In this document: positions 33,765 to 43,719 of the stretch, one piece after another
Layout of the letters: every line of letters begins with the position of its first letter
Position numbering within the stretch: position 1 is the stretch's first letter
DNA from: UBA10649 sp963793105
Lineage (GTDB): Bacteria; Actinomycetota; Actinomycetes; S36-B12
Length of the DNA: 64,000 nucleotides
Assembly: GCA_963793105.1 (NCBI GenBank)
Contig: CAWBZB010000008.1
Span: 62,001 to 126,000, forward strand
Reading direction: 5' to 3'
Notes under the pieces: model-generated
The model's database searches: none
What the model was told of the DNA's origin: nothing
Seen by the model: the letters and a program-made list of their open reading frames with translations, nothing else
Made by a program: the position numbers and the translations under genes

Positions 33765-35744
33765 TCACGCCCAACTGCTGACCGCCCTCTTCCTGAGCAG
33801 TCCACGGAACTGCTCGGTCGTCTTCGGGAACAATTCGCCGCTGCCCCAGTCCACAATCACCCCGTACTGGCGGATCAGGTCGAGGTCGCGCAACTCACCT
33901 GCGCGGTAGCGGGCGGCCACGTCCTCGGCATCCTCCGCGAGCCAACCCTTGCGCAGAACGCGGATTTCGTTGCGCTTCGCATCCGTCGCCTCCGCGTCGA
34001 TTTCGTAGGCGTCCGCGTCGGCATCGATGACCTGGACGACGACTCCATAGTCGATCGCCGCGCGCTCGATGGATACGTAGCCGTCGATGACGTCCTCGAG
34101 CACCTCATCTGCCGGACGCTCAAGCGGGTCGCCATAGCCGCCACCGCCGGCCGACGGGCGGGTGAAACTGTCGCCGGGGCCAACGGAGACGTTGGAGAAC
34201 ACCGCGCCAAGGTACTTCTCGCGGTCGGTGCCCTTGTTCACCCAGACGCCGTGCGGAGTGGACGGCAAGCCGCCAGCAACACCCCAGGCAATGTTGCGCG
34301 AACGGTCGCAGCAGTAGCTCATGACGGCCTTCTCCGGCTTGGTCAGTGTGCCGCCCTTCTCGACGCCGCATCCTCCGCGGTAGCGTCCCGGCCCTCCCGA
34401 GTCGATGACGATCTCGTGTCGGTCCGTCATCACCGGAGTGAGGCGCTCCTGGCCCTCATACGGCTGCACAGCAAGCCCCACACCGAACAGCGGGGAGGTG
34501 CAGTTCGCCCCGTCCTTGCCGTTGCGACCGCCCCAGCCCCCGACCATCCAGTCGTACCACATGAAGAAGCCGCCGGAATCCTGACGGCCGTCACGGCCGC
34601 CGATCAACAGGTACTCGAGGTTGAACGAGCAGGCAATGGCGCGCTCAGGCATGAGCTCTGACCAGAGTTCGAAGATCGCGCTCATGATCTTCTCGTACGG
34701 TCCCGAGCAGAATCCGGTGACGGCAATCGGCCACCCGGCGTTCACCACAGTGCCCTCAGGACCAAGATCGCACGTGATGGCTCGGTAGAACCCCGAGTTG
34801 AGCGGGATGTCCGGGAAGAACGTCTTCGTGCCAGCTACGACTCCAGAGAACGATGCTCCGAAACCGGAGTTCAGGAAGCTCGCCACGGCCGGCGCGGACT
34901 CCGAGAGGTCGTAGTGGATCTGGTCACCCTCGATGCGCATCTTGACCTTGACAGGGACGAGGCCTTCGCCGTGTGCGGGGTCGAAGTCGATGTAGTCCGT
35001 CGCCTCCCACTCGCCGTCCGGAAGTTCGGCGATGCGCGTACGGGTCAGGCGCTCCACGTAGTCCTGTACCTCGTCGAAGGCGGAGACGACGGTGTCGCGG
35101 CCGTACTTGTGAACCAGGCGCAGGATCTCGCGCTCGCAAACACCGGTTGCCTCGGCCTGGGCCCTCATGTCTCCCATGTTGGACGCCGGTGCCCTGGTGT
35201 TGGCGACCACCAACTCCGCGACATCTTCACGGAAGACTCCCCGATCCCACAACTTGATCGGGACCATGCGGAAGCCCTCGCCAAAGTGCTCCGTGGCGTT
35301 GACATCGAACGAGCCCGGGACCGTGCCACCCATATCCGACCAATGGCCCATGGACATCGCGAAGGCGATCAGTTCATCGTCGGCGAAGATAGGCCGCACG
35401 ATGCGCACGTCATTGAAATGCGTTCCCCCGGAGTACGGATCGTTGACGCCGAAAATGTCACCAGGATGGATGTCGCCTTCGAAGCGCTTCAGGATCGCCT
35501 GCGCACCAAAGTGCAGCGTCCCGACGTGCACCGCCACATCCTGACTGCCCTGCATGACGGTGTTCCCCTTGGCGTCCACGAGCGCGCACGAGAAGTCGCG
35601 GGCGTAGATCACGAAGGAGTGGCAGGTCCGTAGGATCTGGGCGCTCATGAGGTCCACGGACGTGCCGAACGCGTTCTTCAGCACCTCAAAGGTAACCGGG
35701 TCCAAATGGTCCTCGGCCGCTGGGCGTTCAACGGTAGCGGTCAT
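33765..35744 (-). CDS. hyuB: Hydantoinase B / oxoprolinase family subunit (first copy)
   Basis: A 659-residue HyuB-family subunit, partner of HyuA in ATP-dependent hydrolysis of hydantoins, 5-oxoproline or related rings. Signatures: DPVTFEVLKNAFGTSVDLMS, LRTCHSFVIYARDFSCALVD, GDIFGVNDPYSGGTHFNDV, HWSDMGGTVPGSFD, VVSYCCDRSR-type MSYCCDRSRNIAWG and the glycine-rich RPSAGGGGYGDPLERP near residue 540. ATGA overlap with hyuA before it. Homologues also include acetone and acetophenone carboxylase subunits, but the extra small subunit of those enzymes is not seen. Confidence 0.9.
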   Translation of the reverse strand: MTATVERPAAEDHLDPVTFEVLKNAFGTSVDLMSAQILRTCHSFVIYARDFSCALVDAKGNTVMQGSQDVAVHVGTLHFGAQAILKRFEGDIHPGDIFGVNDPYSGGTHFNDVRIVRPIFADDELIAFAMSMGHWSDMGGTVPGSFDVNATEHFGEGFRMVPIKLWDRGVFREDVAELVVANTRAPASNMGDMRAQAEATGVCEREILRLVHKYGRDTVVSAFDEVQDYVERLTRTRIAELPDGEWEATDYIDFDPAHGEGLVPVKVKMRIEGDQIHYDLSESAPAVASFLNSGFGASFSGVVAGTKTFFPDIPLNSGFYRAITCDLGPEGTVVNAGWPIAVTGFCSGPYEKIMSAIFELWSELMPERAIACSFNLEYLLIGGRDGRQDSGGFFMWYDWMVGGWGGRNGKDGANCTSPLFGVGLAVQPYEGQERLTPVMTDRHEIVIDSGGPGRYRGGCGVEKGGTLTKPEKAVMSYCCDRSRNIAWGVAGGLPSTPHGVWVNKGTDREKYLGAVFSNVSVGPGDSFTRPSAGGGGYGDPLERPADEVLEDVIDGYVSIERAAIDYGVVVQVIDADADAYEIDAEATDAKRNEIRVLRKGWLAEDAEDVAARYRAGELRDLDLIRQYGVIVDWGSGELFPKTTEQFRGLLRKRAVSSWA

Positions 35745-37798
35745 TCTGACACCTCCAGGATGTGGATGAGGATGTTCCAGTTGCGGTCAATCTCCCACCT
35801 CGTGTGTGGTGGGACAACGGTCGTGGCGTCGATCTGGTCAATGATCGCAGGACCGTGGGCGCTCACGCCCGGAGAAAGTTCAGAGCGCTCGTACACCGGC
35901 GTTGCCAGCGGATGGCCGGAGCCGTCGTGGACGTCTTCGAACCAGACCTCGCGGATCTCCTTGGGGGCCGGCGGTTCGGCCGGGATCGGCTCACCGCTCG
36001 CCAGGCTGGGCTTGGGCGTGACGCCGATGGCGCGCAGTCCCAGCTGGTAGATCTCGACCGGAGCGTCGAGCTGGCTGAACGAGTACTCGCGCTCGTGCTC
36101 GCTGTGGAACCGGCCGACCGCGTCGACGAGTGGGTCGGGTCCACTTCCCAGCGTGACGGTGAGTGACCGCCATTGGCCGAGGTAGCGCATGGCGGCCGTC
36201 CGCTCGAGCACTACCTGCTCCGGCTTGACGCCCTCCTGGGCGAGGTGCTCGGAGGCCTCTCGCTCCATCGCCTGGTACATGGACTCCATTTCCTCGGCAC
36301 TCGCATCGGCCAGTGCCTTCTGGTACATGACCGACAGGTCATGGCGGATGTCCACGAGCAGGCACCCGAGGGCGGAGGTGACACCCGGATTCGGCGGCAC
36401 GAGAACCGTCGGAATCGAGAGCTCCCGGGCCAGGGCGGCACCGTGGAGAGCGCCGGCGCCGCCGAAGGCGACGAGAGCGAACTCGCGAGGGTCATATCCG
36501 CGGCGGATGGAGACCAGCCGGACGGCGTCGGCCATGTTGGCGTTGGCGACCTTGACCACGGCGAGTGCGGCTTCCTCGACCGTCATGCCAAAGACATCGG
36601 CGACCCCCGTCTGGATCGCCCGGCGAGCCAACTCTGGATCGAGCATCATCTTGCCGCCGGCCAGCTCGAGCCCCAGGCGATTCAGGGCGACGTTGGCGTC
36701 CGTGTTGGTCGGCTGCGTACCTCCGGTTCCGTAGGCGGCCGGACCAGGCGTAGCGCCAGCCGACTGGGGACCATTCCGCAGTGAGCCGGCCGCATCGATC
36801 CAGGCCAGCGAGCCGCCGCCCGCGCCGATCGTCAACACCTCGATGCTGGGGAAGCAGATGGGATACCCGTACTCGACGAACCACTCCTTCGTCACGCGCA
36901 CTTCGCCGCCGTACACCAATGTGATGTCGGTGCTGGTGCCGCCCATGTCGAGGCCGATGGCGTTCGGGAAACCGGCGTCCGCCGCCAGATGCCGGCAGGC
37001 GATTGCGCCGGCGGCGATGCCTGAGGCCGCCAGTCGCACTGCGTACTTCTGCACCATGCGTTCGGTCATCGAGCCGCCACCGGAGTGAAGCAGAAGGAGG
37101 TCGCCGGTGTAGCCGCCCTCCTTGAGGTTCTGGCCGAGCTCACGCACGTAGTCGCCGACGAGAGGGGCAAGTACCGCGTTCGCGACCGTGGTGTTGAATC
37201 GGTCGTGCTCGAAGATCTCAGGAAGGATCTCGCTCGACGTCGAGATGCGCACCCCCGGAAGCTCCTCCTCGAGGATTTCCTTCATTCGGTGCTCGTTGGC
37301 TCCGTTGGCATACGAGTTGTTGAAGCAGACAGCGACCGTCTTGACGCCCTTCTTACGGAGCTTGACGGCGACTTCCCGGGCCTCGTGCTCGTCGAGCGGC
37401 GTGAGCACGGTGCCCTGGTAGTCGATGCGCTCGGCGACCTCGTAGCGGTCACGACGTCGGATGTAGGGTCCAGCCACATCCTTGTAGGCGTCCCAGAGAT
37501 CGTCCTTCGTGCCATCGCGGATCTCAATGACGTCACGGAAGCCCTTGGTCGCGACCATCGCCGCGGTCGGGAACCGGCGCGTGATCAGTGCGTTGGTTGC
37601 CACGGTGGTGCCGTGGCTGAAGAGGACCACATCCTCCAGGTCCACGCCGACGGACTGCGCAGCGCTGAGCACCGCACGACCGGGGTCATCCGGAGTCGAC
37701 GGCACCTTTCCGACGCGGATGTCGGCCGATTCCTCGTCGAGCACGAAGACATCAGTGAACGTGCCTCCGACGTCTACTGCAACTCTCAGTGAGCCCAT
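35741..37798 (-). CDS. hyuA: Hydantoinase A / oxoprolinase family subunit (first copy)
   Basis: A 685-residue HyuA-family ATPase subunit (actin-like fold). Signatures: RVAVDVGGTFTDVFVLDE at the start, FSHGTTVATNALI, GFRDVIEIRDGTK, LLLHSGGGSMT, GLDMGGTSTDITLVYGG and VAFGGAGALHGAALAREL. It supplies ATP-driven activation of the ring carbonyl for the HyuB partner. Strong ribosome site GAGGAGG before the ATG. It is divergent from the PucR-type regulator and its control region holds the 9+1+9 palindrome. It is as long as the second copy at 39623-41680 and collinear with it. Confidence 0.92.
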   Translation of the reverse strand: MGSLRVAVDVGGTFTDVFVLDEESADIRVGKVPSTPDDPGRAVLSAAQSVGVDLEDVVLFSHGTTVATNALITRRFPTAAMVATKGFRDVIEIRDGTKDDLWDAYKDVAGPYIRRRDRYEVAERIDYQGTVLTPLDEHEAREVAVKLRKKGVKTVAVCFNNSYANGANEHRMKEILEEELPGVRISTSSEILPEIFEHDRFNTTVANAVLAPLVGDYVRELGQNLKEGGYTGDLLLLHSGGGSMTERMVQKYAVRLAASGIAAGAIACRHLAADAGFPNAIGLDMGGTSTDITLVYGGEVRVTKEWFVEYGYPICFPSIEVLTIGAGGGSLAWIDAAGSLRNGPQSAGATPGPAAYGTGGTQPTNTDANVALNRLGLELAGGKMMLDPELARRAIQTGVADVFGMTVEEAALAVVKVANANMADAVRLVSIRRGYDPREFALVAFGGAGALHGAALARELSIPTVLVPPNPGVTSALGCLLVDIRHDLSVMYQKALADASAEEMESMYQAMEREASEHLAQEGVKPEQVVLERTAAMRYLGQWRSLTVTLGSGPDPLVDAVGRFHSEHEREYSFSQLDAPVEIYQLGLRAIGVTPKPSLASGEPIPAEPPAPKEIREVWFEDVHDGSGHPLATPVYERSELSPGVSAHGPAIIDQIDATTVVPPHTRWEIDRNWNILIHILEVSE

Positions 37799-37934
37799 CG
37801 CTCCTCCTCATCCACCGGCAGTCCCGCCAGTGTCGCGTGGGACGTACGCCACGCGACCTACGTTCAGTCATATGAAAAGTAGGCCCAACGAGGAGTGGCA
37901 GACAACTGACCATTGCACGTATTTTGGACGCACC

Positions 37935-37953
37935 CTTTGGAGAATCTCCAAAG
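37935..37953. promoter_or_regulatory. Perfect palindromic operator between hyuA and the PucR-type regulator
   Basis: CTTTGGAGA-A-TCTCCAAAG, perfect 9-base arms around one base, in the 202-base divergent gap. A further TTTTGG lies just upstream at 37922-37927. The surrounding DNA is much more AT-rich than the genome, as expected for promoters. A TTTGG-containing symmetric site next to a PucR-family gene makes it the likely autoregulatory operator controlling both hyuAB operons. The binding protein is inferred, not shown. Confidence 0.7.
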
Positions 37954-38000
37954 ACGGCTACTGTAGTTGCAGAAACAACCAGCATTCTTGATGTCAATAC

Positions 38001-39623
38001 ATGCACAAATCACCCATAGTGGGGTTTCGTATTGTGACTGTCACCAGTCCGTTACCTGACGTGGCGGCGCCTACCACGCTGACCCTCGGCGATCTGATGT
38101 CGCTTTCGGGGCTCAGGCCGATGCCCGGGCCGACCGTGGACCCCCACACCGAGATCCTCGGCGGAGCGAGCGTCGAGCGCCCGGACGCGGCGGATCAGGT
38201 GGAAACCGGCTGGGTGGCCATCTGCGAGGGCAGCGGCTTCGTCGGTCCACAGATGACCGAGCCCGTGCAGCGCGACTTCGTGCGCGCCCTGGCCCACCGT
38301 TCGGCCAGCGCCCTTGTCATCCGGCTCGGACGGGTCTGGGATCACGTGCCGCCTGCCATAGGCGACGAGTGCTCCCACCAAGGCCTGCCGCTGCTCACCA
38401 TGCCTTCGGACAGCACCCCGGCCGCGCTGCTACGCACGATCCACGACGCCTCGGGCAACCAGGACTACGCGATTCTCGGACGCGCGCTGAGCGTCCAGAC
38501 GGAGTTGATCGACGCGCTCACGTTCCCAGACGTCGAGCGCGAACTCATCAACCGGCTCTCCACGCGCCTCGGAGTCTCGGCGATCCTCTACGACCAGCGA
38601 GTCGAGGTGCTCGCCAGCCAGGGCGATGCCCCCATCCACCTGATCAAGGACCACATCGATCTGGCGAGCGACAGCGAGCGCCGCACGACGATCGGTCGCT
38701 GGCAGGTCTCGATCTCGCCGTTGAGCGTGCCGACGGGCGTCTACTGGCTCGCGCTGGGATGGAGCGAGTCGCACGAACTGACACGCGAGATCGTCAGGTC
38801 GACCAGCTTCGCCCTGCAGAAGCTCCTCACCGCACACATCACCACGGATGCCGTGACGCGTCGTCAGGACCAGGTTCAGCGCGCGCGCCTGCTGGTCGAA
38901 CTACTTGAGGGACCGACGGGGACGAGGTTGGCGAGCCTACGGGACCAACTCGTCCTGCTGCAGTTCCCGCGCGAGGGCCCCTATCTGGCGCATCTCGTCC
39001 GGCGCCGCCCCACGGACCAGCACCTCAGACCCACGACGCCTTCGGATGGAGCCCCCGACCACATCATCGCGATGATCCAGGATCTCGCGGAGTCGCGTGA
39101 GATCTCCGTGCTCATGGCTGATCGGGAGGACGACTACGTCATCCTGCTACCCCGGCAGCAGGCGTTCATCAGGGGACTGGTGGCCGCCCTGCCTGACGCG
39201 GAGCACGGAACGAGTTCGGTATTCGCAGACCTGGGCGAGGCGAGGACCGCCGTCCGACAGGCGGAGATGTCCTTGCTGACCAGCGAGCGACGCGGTCAAC
39301 TCACCCCCTTTGACGAGGCCGGCTTCATCAACTTCATCCTGGCGCAGGTGCCTGCCGAAACCTTGCGTGAGAAGGCCCAGGAGGTGCTGGTCGGGCTGCC
39401 CGAGGGTGGCTTGGTGGAACAGACGATCCTCGAGTACCTACGCAACAGCATGGATGTCCGGGCCACGGCGAGGGCCATGCACCTCCACCCCAACTCGATT
39501 CGATACCGCCTGTCCAAGGCCGAGGACATGTTGGGCCGTAGGCTGACCGACCCAGAGACCATCACGCTGCTATACCTGACCCTCCACGACCGGTTCGTAC
39601 GCGCCTCACGAACGGAACGCTGA
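38001..39623 (+). CDS. PucR family transcriptional regulator
   Basis: A 540-residue regulator of the PucR/CdaR type, whose members sense purine catabolites, sugar acids or amino acids. The N-terminal PucR domain (about residues 27-150, TLTLGDLMSLSGLRPM onward), a middle GGDEF-like region (residues 300-420) and a C-terminal helix-turn-helix (NSMDVRATARAMHLHPNSIR, YRLSKAEDMLGR) are visible. The first ATG at 38001 has no ribosome site; a GTG at 38034 is an alternative. It overlaps the second hyuA by one base and is divergent from the first, so it is well placed to control both. Confidence 0.85.
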   Translation: MHKSPIVGFRIVTVTSPLPDVAAPTTLTLGDLMSLSGLRPMPGPTVDPHTEILGGASVERPDAADQVETGWVAICEGSGFVGPQMTEPVQRDFVRALAHRSASALVIRLGRVWDHVPPAIGDECSHQGLPLLTMPSDSTPAALLRTIHDASGNQDYAILGRALSVQTELIDALTFPDVERELINRLSTRLGVSAILYDQRVEVLASQGDAPIHLIKDHIDLASDSERRTTIGRWQVSISPLSVPTGVYWLALGWSESHELTREIVRSTSFALQKLLTAHITTDAVTRRQDQVQRARLLVELLEGPTGTRLASLRDQLVLLQFPREGPYLAHLVRRRPTDQHLRPTTPSDGAPDHIIAMIQDLAESREISVLMADREDDYVILLPRQQAFIRGLVAALPDAEHGTSSVFADLGEARTAVRQAEMSLLTSERRGQLTPFDEAGFINFILAQVPAETLREKAQEVLVGLPEGGLVEQTILEYLRNSMDVRATARAMHLHPNSIRYRLSKAEDMLGRRLTDPETITLLYLTLHDRFVRASRTER

Positions 39624-41680
39624 TGCCGAGGCAAACGACGGCTGGGCGACCAGGCCTGCGCATGGCGGTCGATGTGGGCGGCACCTTCACCGACGTCTGC
39701 GTGCTCGACGAGTCCACTGCCGAGCTCATCACCGCCAAGGTTCCCTCGTCGCGAGAGAATCCCCTTGTCTCGGTTGTCGAGGCCGTCAATGCGGTTGGTG
39801 TCGACCTCTCCGATGTTCGGCTCATCACGCACAGCACCACCATCACGACCAACGCCCTCCTCACTCGCACGTTCCCGCCCGCCGCAATGATCACCACGGC
39901 CGGATTTCGCGACATCATCGAAATCCGGGATGGCACCCAGGAGGATCCCTGGGACTCCTACCGAGAGGTGTCCGGGCCGTACATCCGGCGACGCGATCGA
40001 TACGAGATCCAGGAGCGGATCGACTACTCCGGGCGGGTGCTCGCTCCTCTCGACGAGGTCGACGCCCACCGCATCGCCCTCGAACTCCATTCCCGCGGCA
40101 TCAAGACCGTCGCCGTATGCCTCCTCAGCTCCTACGCGAACTCAATCCACGAGCGGCGCCTGCGAGAGATCCTGCTCAGCGTCGATCCATCCATCCACGT
40201 GAGCCTGTCGAGCGAGATCCTGCCGGAGATCAACGAGTACGAGCGCTTCTCCACGACTGTTGCCAACGCCCTCCTTGCCTCCCTGGTCACCACGTACGTC
40301 GGCCAGCTTGCCGACTACCTGTCCGACCACGGGTACCGGGGGGATCTCCTGCTCATGCATTCCGGCGGGGGGTCGATGACGGCCGCGCTGGTCGACCAAT
40401 TCCCCCTGCGGTTGGCCGCCTCCAGCATCGCCGGCGGTGCCATGGCCGCTCGTCACATCGCCGAGCAATGCGGGTTCCAGGACGCGATCGCCTTTGACAT
40501 GGGCGGTACCAGCGCCGACGTGACTCTGATCAACTATGGCCAAGTCCGCGTCGTGCGGCACTGGTGGGTCGAGTACGGCCACCCCATCTCATTCCCCGGC
40601 GTCGAGTTGGCGACTATCTCATCCGGGGGCGGCACCATTGCCTGGGTCGACGAGGCCGGGGGGCTGCGGAACGGGCCCCAGTCGGCGGGAGCGGATCCCG
40701 GTCCCGCGTCCTACGGGCGAGGGGGCACTCTCCCCACGAACACGGACGCCAATCTGCACCTCGGCCGACTCGGGACGCTGCTGGCCGGTGGCGCCGTGTC
40801 GCTCGACGTAGCAGCCGCAGAGCGCGCCATCGAGGAGCACGTCGCATCACGGATCTCCATGGACACCACCTCGGCGGCCCGGGCGATGGTGCAAGTGGCC
40901 GATGCCGCCATGGCCAACGCCGTCATCCTCCTGAGGCAGTCGCGCAGGTCGATGTCGCCGACCGCCCCCCTCATCGTCTTCGGCGGTGCCGGGCCCATGC
41001 ACGGGGTGGCGGTCGCCCGGGAGCTGCAGACGCCCATGGTGATCGTGCCCCCGCATCCCGGAATCACCTCGGCGCTTGGATGCCTACTCGTTGACATCAG
41101 ACATGACTTCTCAGCGATGTACCAGAGCCTTGCCGACGACGTCGACGCTGCCCATCTGGAGGCGTCGTTCGCCGAGCTGGAGGTCCAGGCGCGCGATCGG
41201 CTCGCCTTCGAGGGCATCGCGGACCGGGACATGGTGATGGAGCGCTCCGTGAACATGCGCTACGCCGGCCAGTGGCGGTCGCTAACCCTGCCCATCGGCA
41301 GTGGACCATCGGCATTGCCCAACACCGTCGAGGCTTTCCAGGCCGACTACCAGGCCCAGTACTCCTACCTCAACAGACAGGCTCCCGTCGAGATCTACCA
41401 ACTGTCCCTCACCGCGACTGGACGCCTGCCGCGCGTGCAGTTCCAGCAGTTCGAACTCGTCGGCGGCACAGCTCACCCGTGCGGCCACCGGCGAGTGGTG
41501 TTCGACGCCGCGGGGGATCCAGAGCTGAGCGCCGTCTACGAGCGGAATGACCTGCCGCCCGGAGTCTCAGTCCATGGTCCGGCCATCATCGAGCAGCCAG
41601 ACGCCACCACAGTGATCCCCCCCGGCTACGTCGCCACCGTCGACGAGTGGCTCAACCTGCGAATTGTCGAGGATGGATGA
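39623..41680 (+). CDS. hyuA: Hydantoinase A / oxoprolinase family subunit (second copy)
   Basis: A 685-residue HyuA-family protein, collinear with the first copy: RMAVDVGGTFTDVCVLDEST, HSTTITTNALLTRTF, GFRDIIEIRDGTQEDPWDSY, LLMHSGGGSMT, FDMGGTSADVTLINYG and VFGGAGPMHGVAVARELQTP. Differences to the first copy are spread throughout, so it is an old duplication or separate acquisition rather than a recent tandem copy. Its ATG sits on the last base of the regulator stop; ATGA overlap with the second hyuB. Confidence 0.92.
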   Translation: MPRQTTAGRPGLRMAVDVGGTFTDVCVLDESTAELITAKVPSSRENPLVSVVEAVNAVGVDLSDVRLITHSTTITTNALLTRTFPPAAMITTAGFRDIIEIRDGTQEDPWDSYREVSGPYIRRRDRYEIQERIDYSGRVLAPLDEVDAHRIALELHSRGIKTVAVCLLSSYANSIHERRLREILLSVDPSIHVSLSSEILPEINEYERFSTTVANALLASLVTTYVGQLADYLSDHGYRGDLLLMHSGGGSMTAALVDQFPLRLAASSIAGGAMAARHIAEQCGFQDAIAFDMGGTSADVTLINYGQVRVVRHWWVEYGHPISFPGVELATISSGGGTIAWVDEAGGLRNGPQSAGADPGPASYGRGGTLPTNTDANLHLGRLGTLLAGGAVSLDVAAAERAIEEHVASRISMDTTSAARAMVQVADAAMANAVILLRQSRRSMSPTAPLIVFGGAGPMHGVAVARELQTPMVIVPPHPGITSALGCLLVDIRHDFSAMYQSLADDVDAAHLEASFAELEVQARDRLAFEGIADRDMVMERSVNMRYAGQWRSLTLPIGSGPSALPNTVEAFQADYQAQYSYLNRQAPVEIYQLSLTATGRLPRVQFQQFELVGGTAHPCGHRRVVFDAAGDPELSAVYERNDLPPGVSVHGPAIIEQPDATTVIPPGYVATVDEWLNLRIVEDG

Positions 41681-43719
41681 CCATGGCTCATGCCGACCCC
41701 ACAGGTACGGAGCGAACCAGGCTCGACCCGGTGATTCTCGAGGTCCTCCGCAACTCCTTCGCCAACGCCGTGGAGTTGATGGCGCAACAGTTCCGGCTCA
41801 CCTGCCACTCGTTCGTGATCTATGCCAAGGATTTCTCCTGCAGCCTGGCCGATGCCGACGGGAATACCGTGGCCCAAGGCGACCTCGACGTGGCCGTGCA
41901 GGTCGGCACCCACCACCTCGTGTGCAGGCGTGTCATCGAGGACTTCGAGGGTGACATCTTCCCCGGTGATGTGTTTGTGGCGAACGACCCCTATGCCGGT
42001 GGCACTCACTTCAACGACGTCCGCGTGCTGCGCCCCATCTTTGCCGGCCAGGACCTCATCGCGTGGGCGATGGCCAACGGCCACTGGAGCGACGTCGGCG
42101 GCGGCGTCCCCGGCTCCTTCGACGTCACGGCGCGCGAGCACTTCGGCGAGGGCTTGCGCATCTCGCCGGTCAAGGCGTGGGCCCGAGGCGAGTTCCGCAG
42201 TGACGTGGCTCGCCTGATCGTGGGCAATACCCGGGCGCCGCAGGACAACCTGAGCGACCTGGTGGCACAGGCCGAGGCCACCCGCGTCTGCGAGCGCGAG
42301 GTGCTGCGCCTGGTCGGCCGATACGGGCAGACGGTCGTAACGGAGGCCTTCAGCGCGGTGATCACCCACGTCGCGGATCTCTTCAAGGCCCGCATTGCCG
42401 CACTGCCCGATGGCGAGTGGACGACCAACGACTTCCTGGACTCCGATCCGGCACGGCCGGAGGGAATGGTCCCGGTCACCGTCACCATGCGGATCGATGG
42501 CGACCGGCTGTCCTACGACCTGTCCGGTTCCGCGCCCTCGGTGGGTAGTTTCATGAACTCGGCCTACGGGGCAACGACGTCCGCCGTGGTCGCCGGGACC
42601 AAGCGCTTCTTCCCTGACATCCCCATCAACGCCGGCCTCTACAACTCCATCGGCATCGATCCCGGACCTGTCGGCTCCGTGGTCAATGCCGCGTGGCCCA
42701 CCGCGGTCTCCGGTTTCGTGTCGGGCGTGTTCGAGAAAGTCATCAACGCCATCTTCGAACTGTGGTCGGATCTGCTTCCCGAACGCGCCCTGGCCTGCTC
42801 GTTCAATCTCGAGTACCTGCTCGTGGGCGGACGCGACGTGCGGACCCAGGATCGACCCATCTTCATGTGGTACGACTGGATGGTCGGTGGTTGGGGAGCG
42901 CGAAACGGCCACGATGGTGCCTCCGCGGCCTCGTCGCTGTTCGGAGCAGGCTTCGCCTCCCAGCCCCTCGAAGGGCAGGAGCGACTCAATCCTGTCGTCA
43001 CGACATATTGCCGGATCGTGCCCGACTCCGGCGGCCCCGGTGAGTTTCGCGGCGGCTGCGGAGTCGAGAAGGGCAGTCGAATGACCGATATCGATGCGGC
43101 CGTCGTCTCGTACTGCTGCGATCGCTCTCGCTCGATCCCGTGGGGGATCAAGGGCGGGTTGCCTTCCAGCGCCCAAGGCCTATGGCTCAATCCTGACTCC
43201 CACCAGCCCACCTACCTGGGGTCCGTCTTCTCCAACTACGACCTACAGTCGGGGGACATCCTTTCCCGGCCCAGCTCAGGAGGCGGCGGCTTCGGCGATC
43301 CATTGAAGCGCTCACCGCAGGCGGCCCTCGACGACGTGATCGATGGCTACGTGACCGTCGAGCGCGCCGCGAAGGACTATGGCGTCGTGATCGTGGCTGA
43401 TCCCTCGGTCCCCGAGTATTGGGTGCTCGACTCGGCGGCGACCTCGGACCAACGTGCCTACATACGCGCCAACCGCCTCTCGTGGCTGGACCTCGATGCA
43501 GAGGTCATCGCGCGGCGGTACCGGGCCGGCGACCTCGACCAGCTGGACCTCATTCGCCAATACGGCGTGATCGTCGACTGGGGCACGGGCGAACTGCTCG
43601 AGACGACCACAAGGCAGACGCGCGAACTGATTCGGCGGCGCGCAGCCGCGTTCTGGGACGACGCCCCGACCGCGGGTGGCAAAATTGAGCACGACGGCAG
43701 GACGGGAGGCACCCGATGA
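41677..43719 (+). CDS. hyuB: Hydantoinase B / oxoprolinase family subunit (second copy)
   Basis: A 680-residue HyuB-family protein. Signatures as in the first copy: DPVILEVLRNSFANAVELMA, TCHSFVIYAKDFSCSLAD, GDVFVANDPYAGGTHFNDV, HWSDVGGGVPGSFD, VSYCCDRSRSIPWG, SRPSSGGGGFGDPLKR. The start is the ATG at 41677 overlapping the hyuA stop; an ATG two codons later is also possible. The C-terminus RQYGVIVDWGTGELLETTTR closely parallels that of the first copy. It ends in an ATGA overlap with a dehydrogenase gene. Confidence 0.9.
   Translation: MTMAHADPTGTERTRLDPVILEVLRNSFANAVELMAQQFRLTCHSFVIYAKDFSCSLADADGNTVAQGDLDVAVQVGTHHLVCRRVIEDFEGDIFPGDVFVANDPYAGGTHFNDVRVLRPIFAGQDLIAWAMANGHWSDVGGGVPGSFDVTAREHFGEGLRISPVKAWARGEFRSDVARLIVGNTRAPQDNLSDLVAQAEATRVCEREVLRLVGRYGQTVVTEAFSAVITHVADLFKARIAALPDGEWTTNDFLDSDPARPEGMVPVTVTMRIDGDRLSYDLSGSAPSVGSFMNSAYGATTSAVVAGTKRFFPDIPINAGLYNSIGIDPGPVGSVVNAAWPTAVSGFVSGVFEKVINAIFELWSDLLPERALACSFNLEYLLVGGRDVRTQDRPIFMWYDWMVGGWGARNGHDGASAASSLFGAGFASQPLEGQERLNPVVTTYCRIVPDSGGPGEFRGGCGVEKGSRMTDIDAAVVSYCCDRSRSIPWGIKGGLPSSAQGLWLNPDSHQPTYLGSVFSNYDLQSGDILSRPSSGGGGFGDPLKRSPQAALDDVIDGYVTVERAAKDYGVVIVADPSVPEYWVLDSAATSDQRAYIRANRLSWLDLDAEVIARRYRAGDLDQLDLIRQYGVIVDWGTGELLETTTRQTRELIRRRAAAFWDDAPTAGGKIEHDGRTGGTR

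Noticed and set aside
35741..43719. HyuA/HyuB pairs as acetone or acetophenone carboxylases
   Set aside because: The small additional subunits of those enzymes are absent, and the PxpABC-like neighbours favour cyclic amides. Not excluded entirely.
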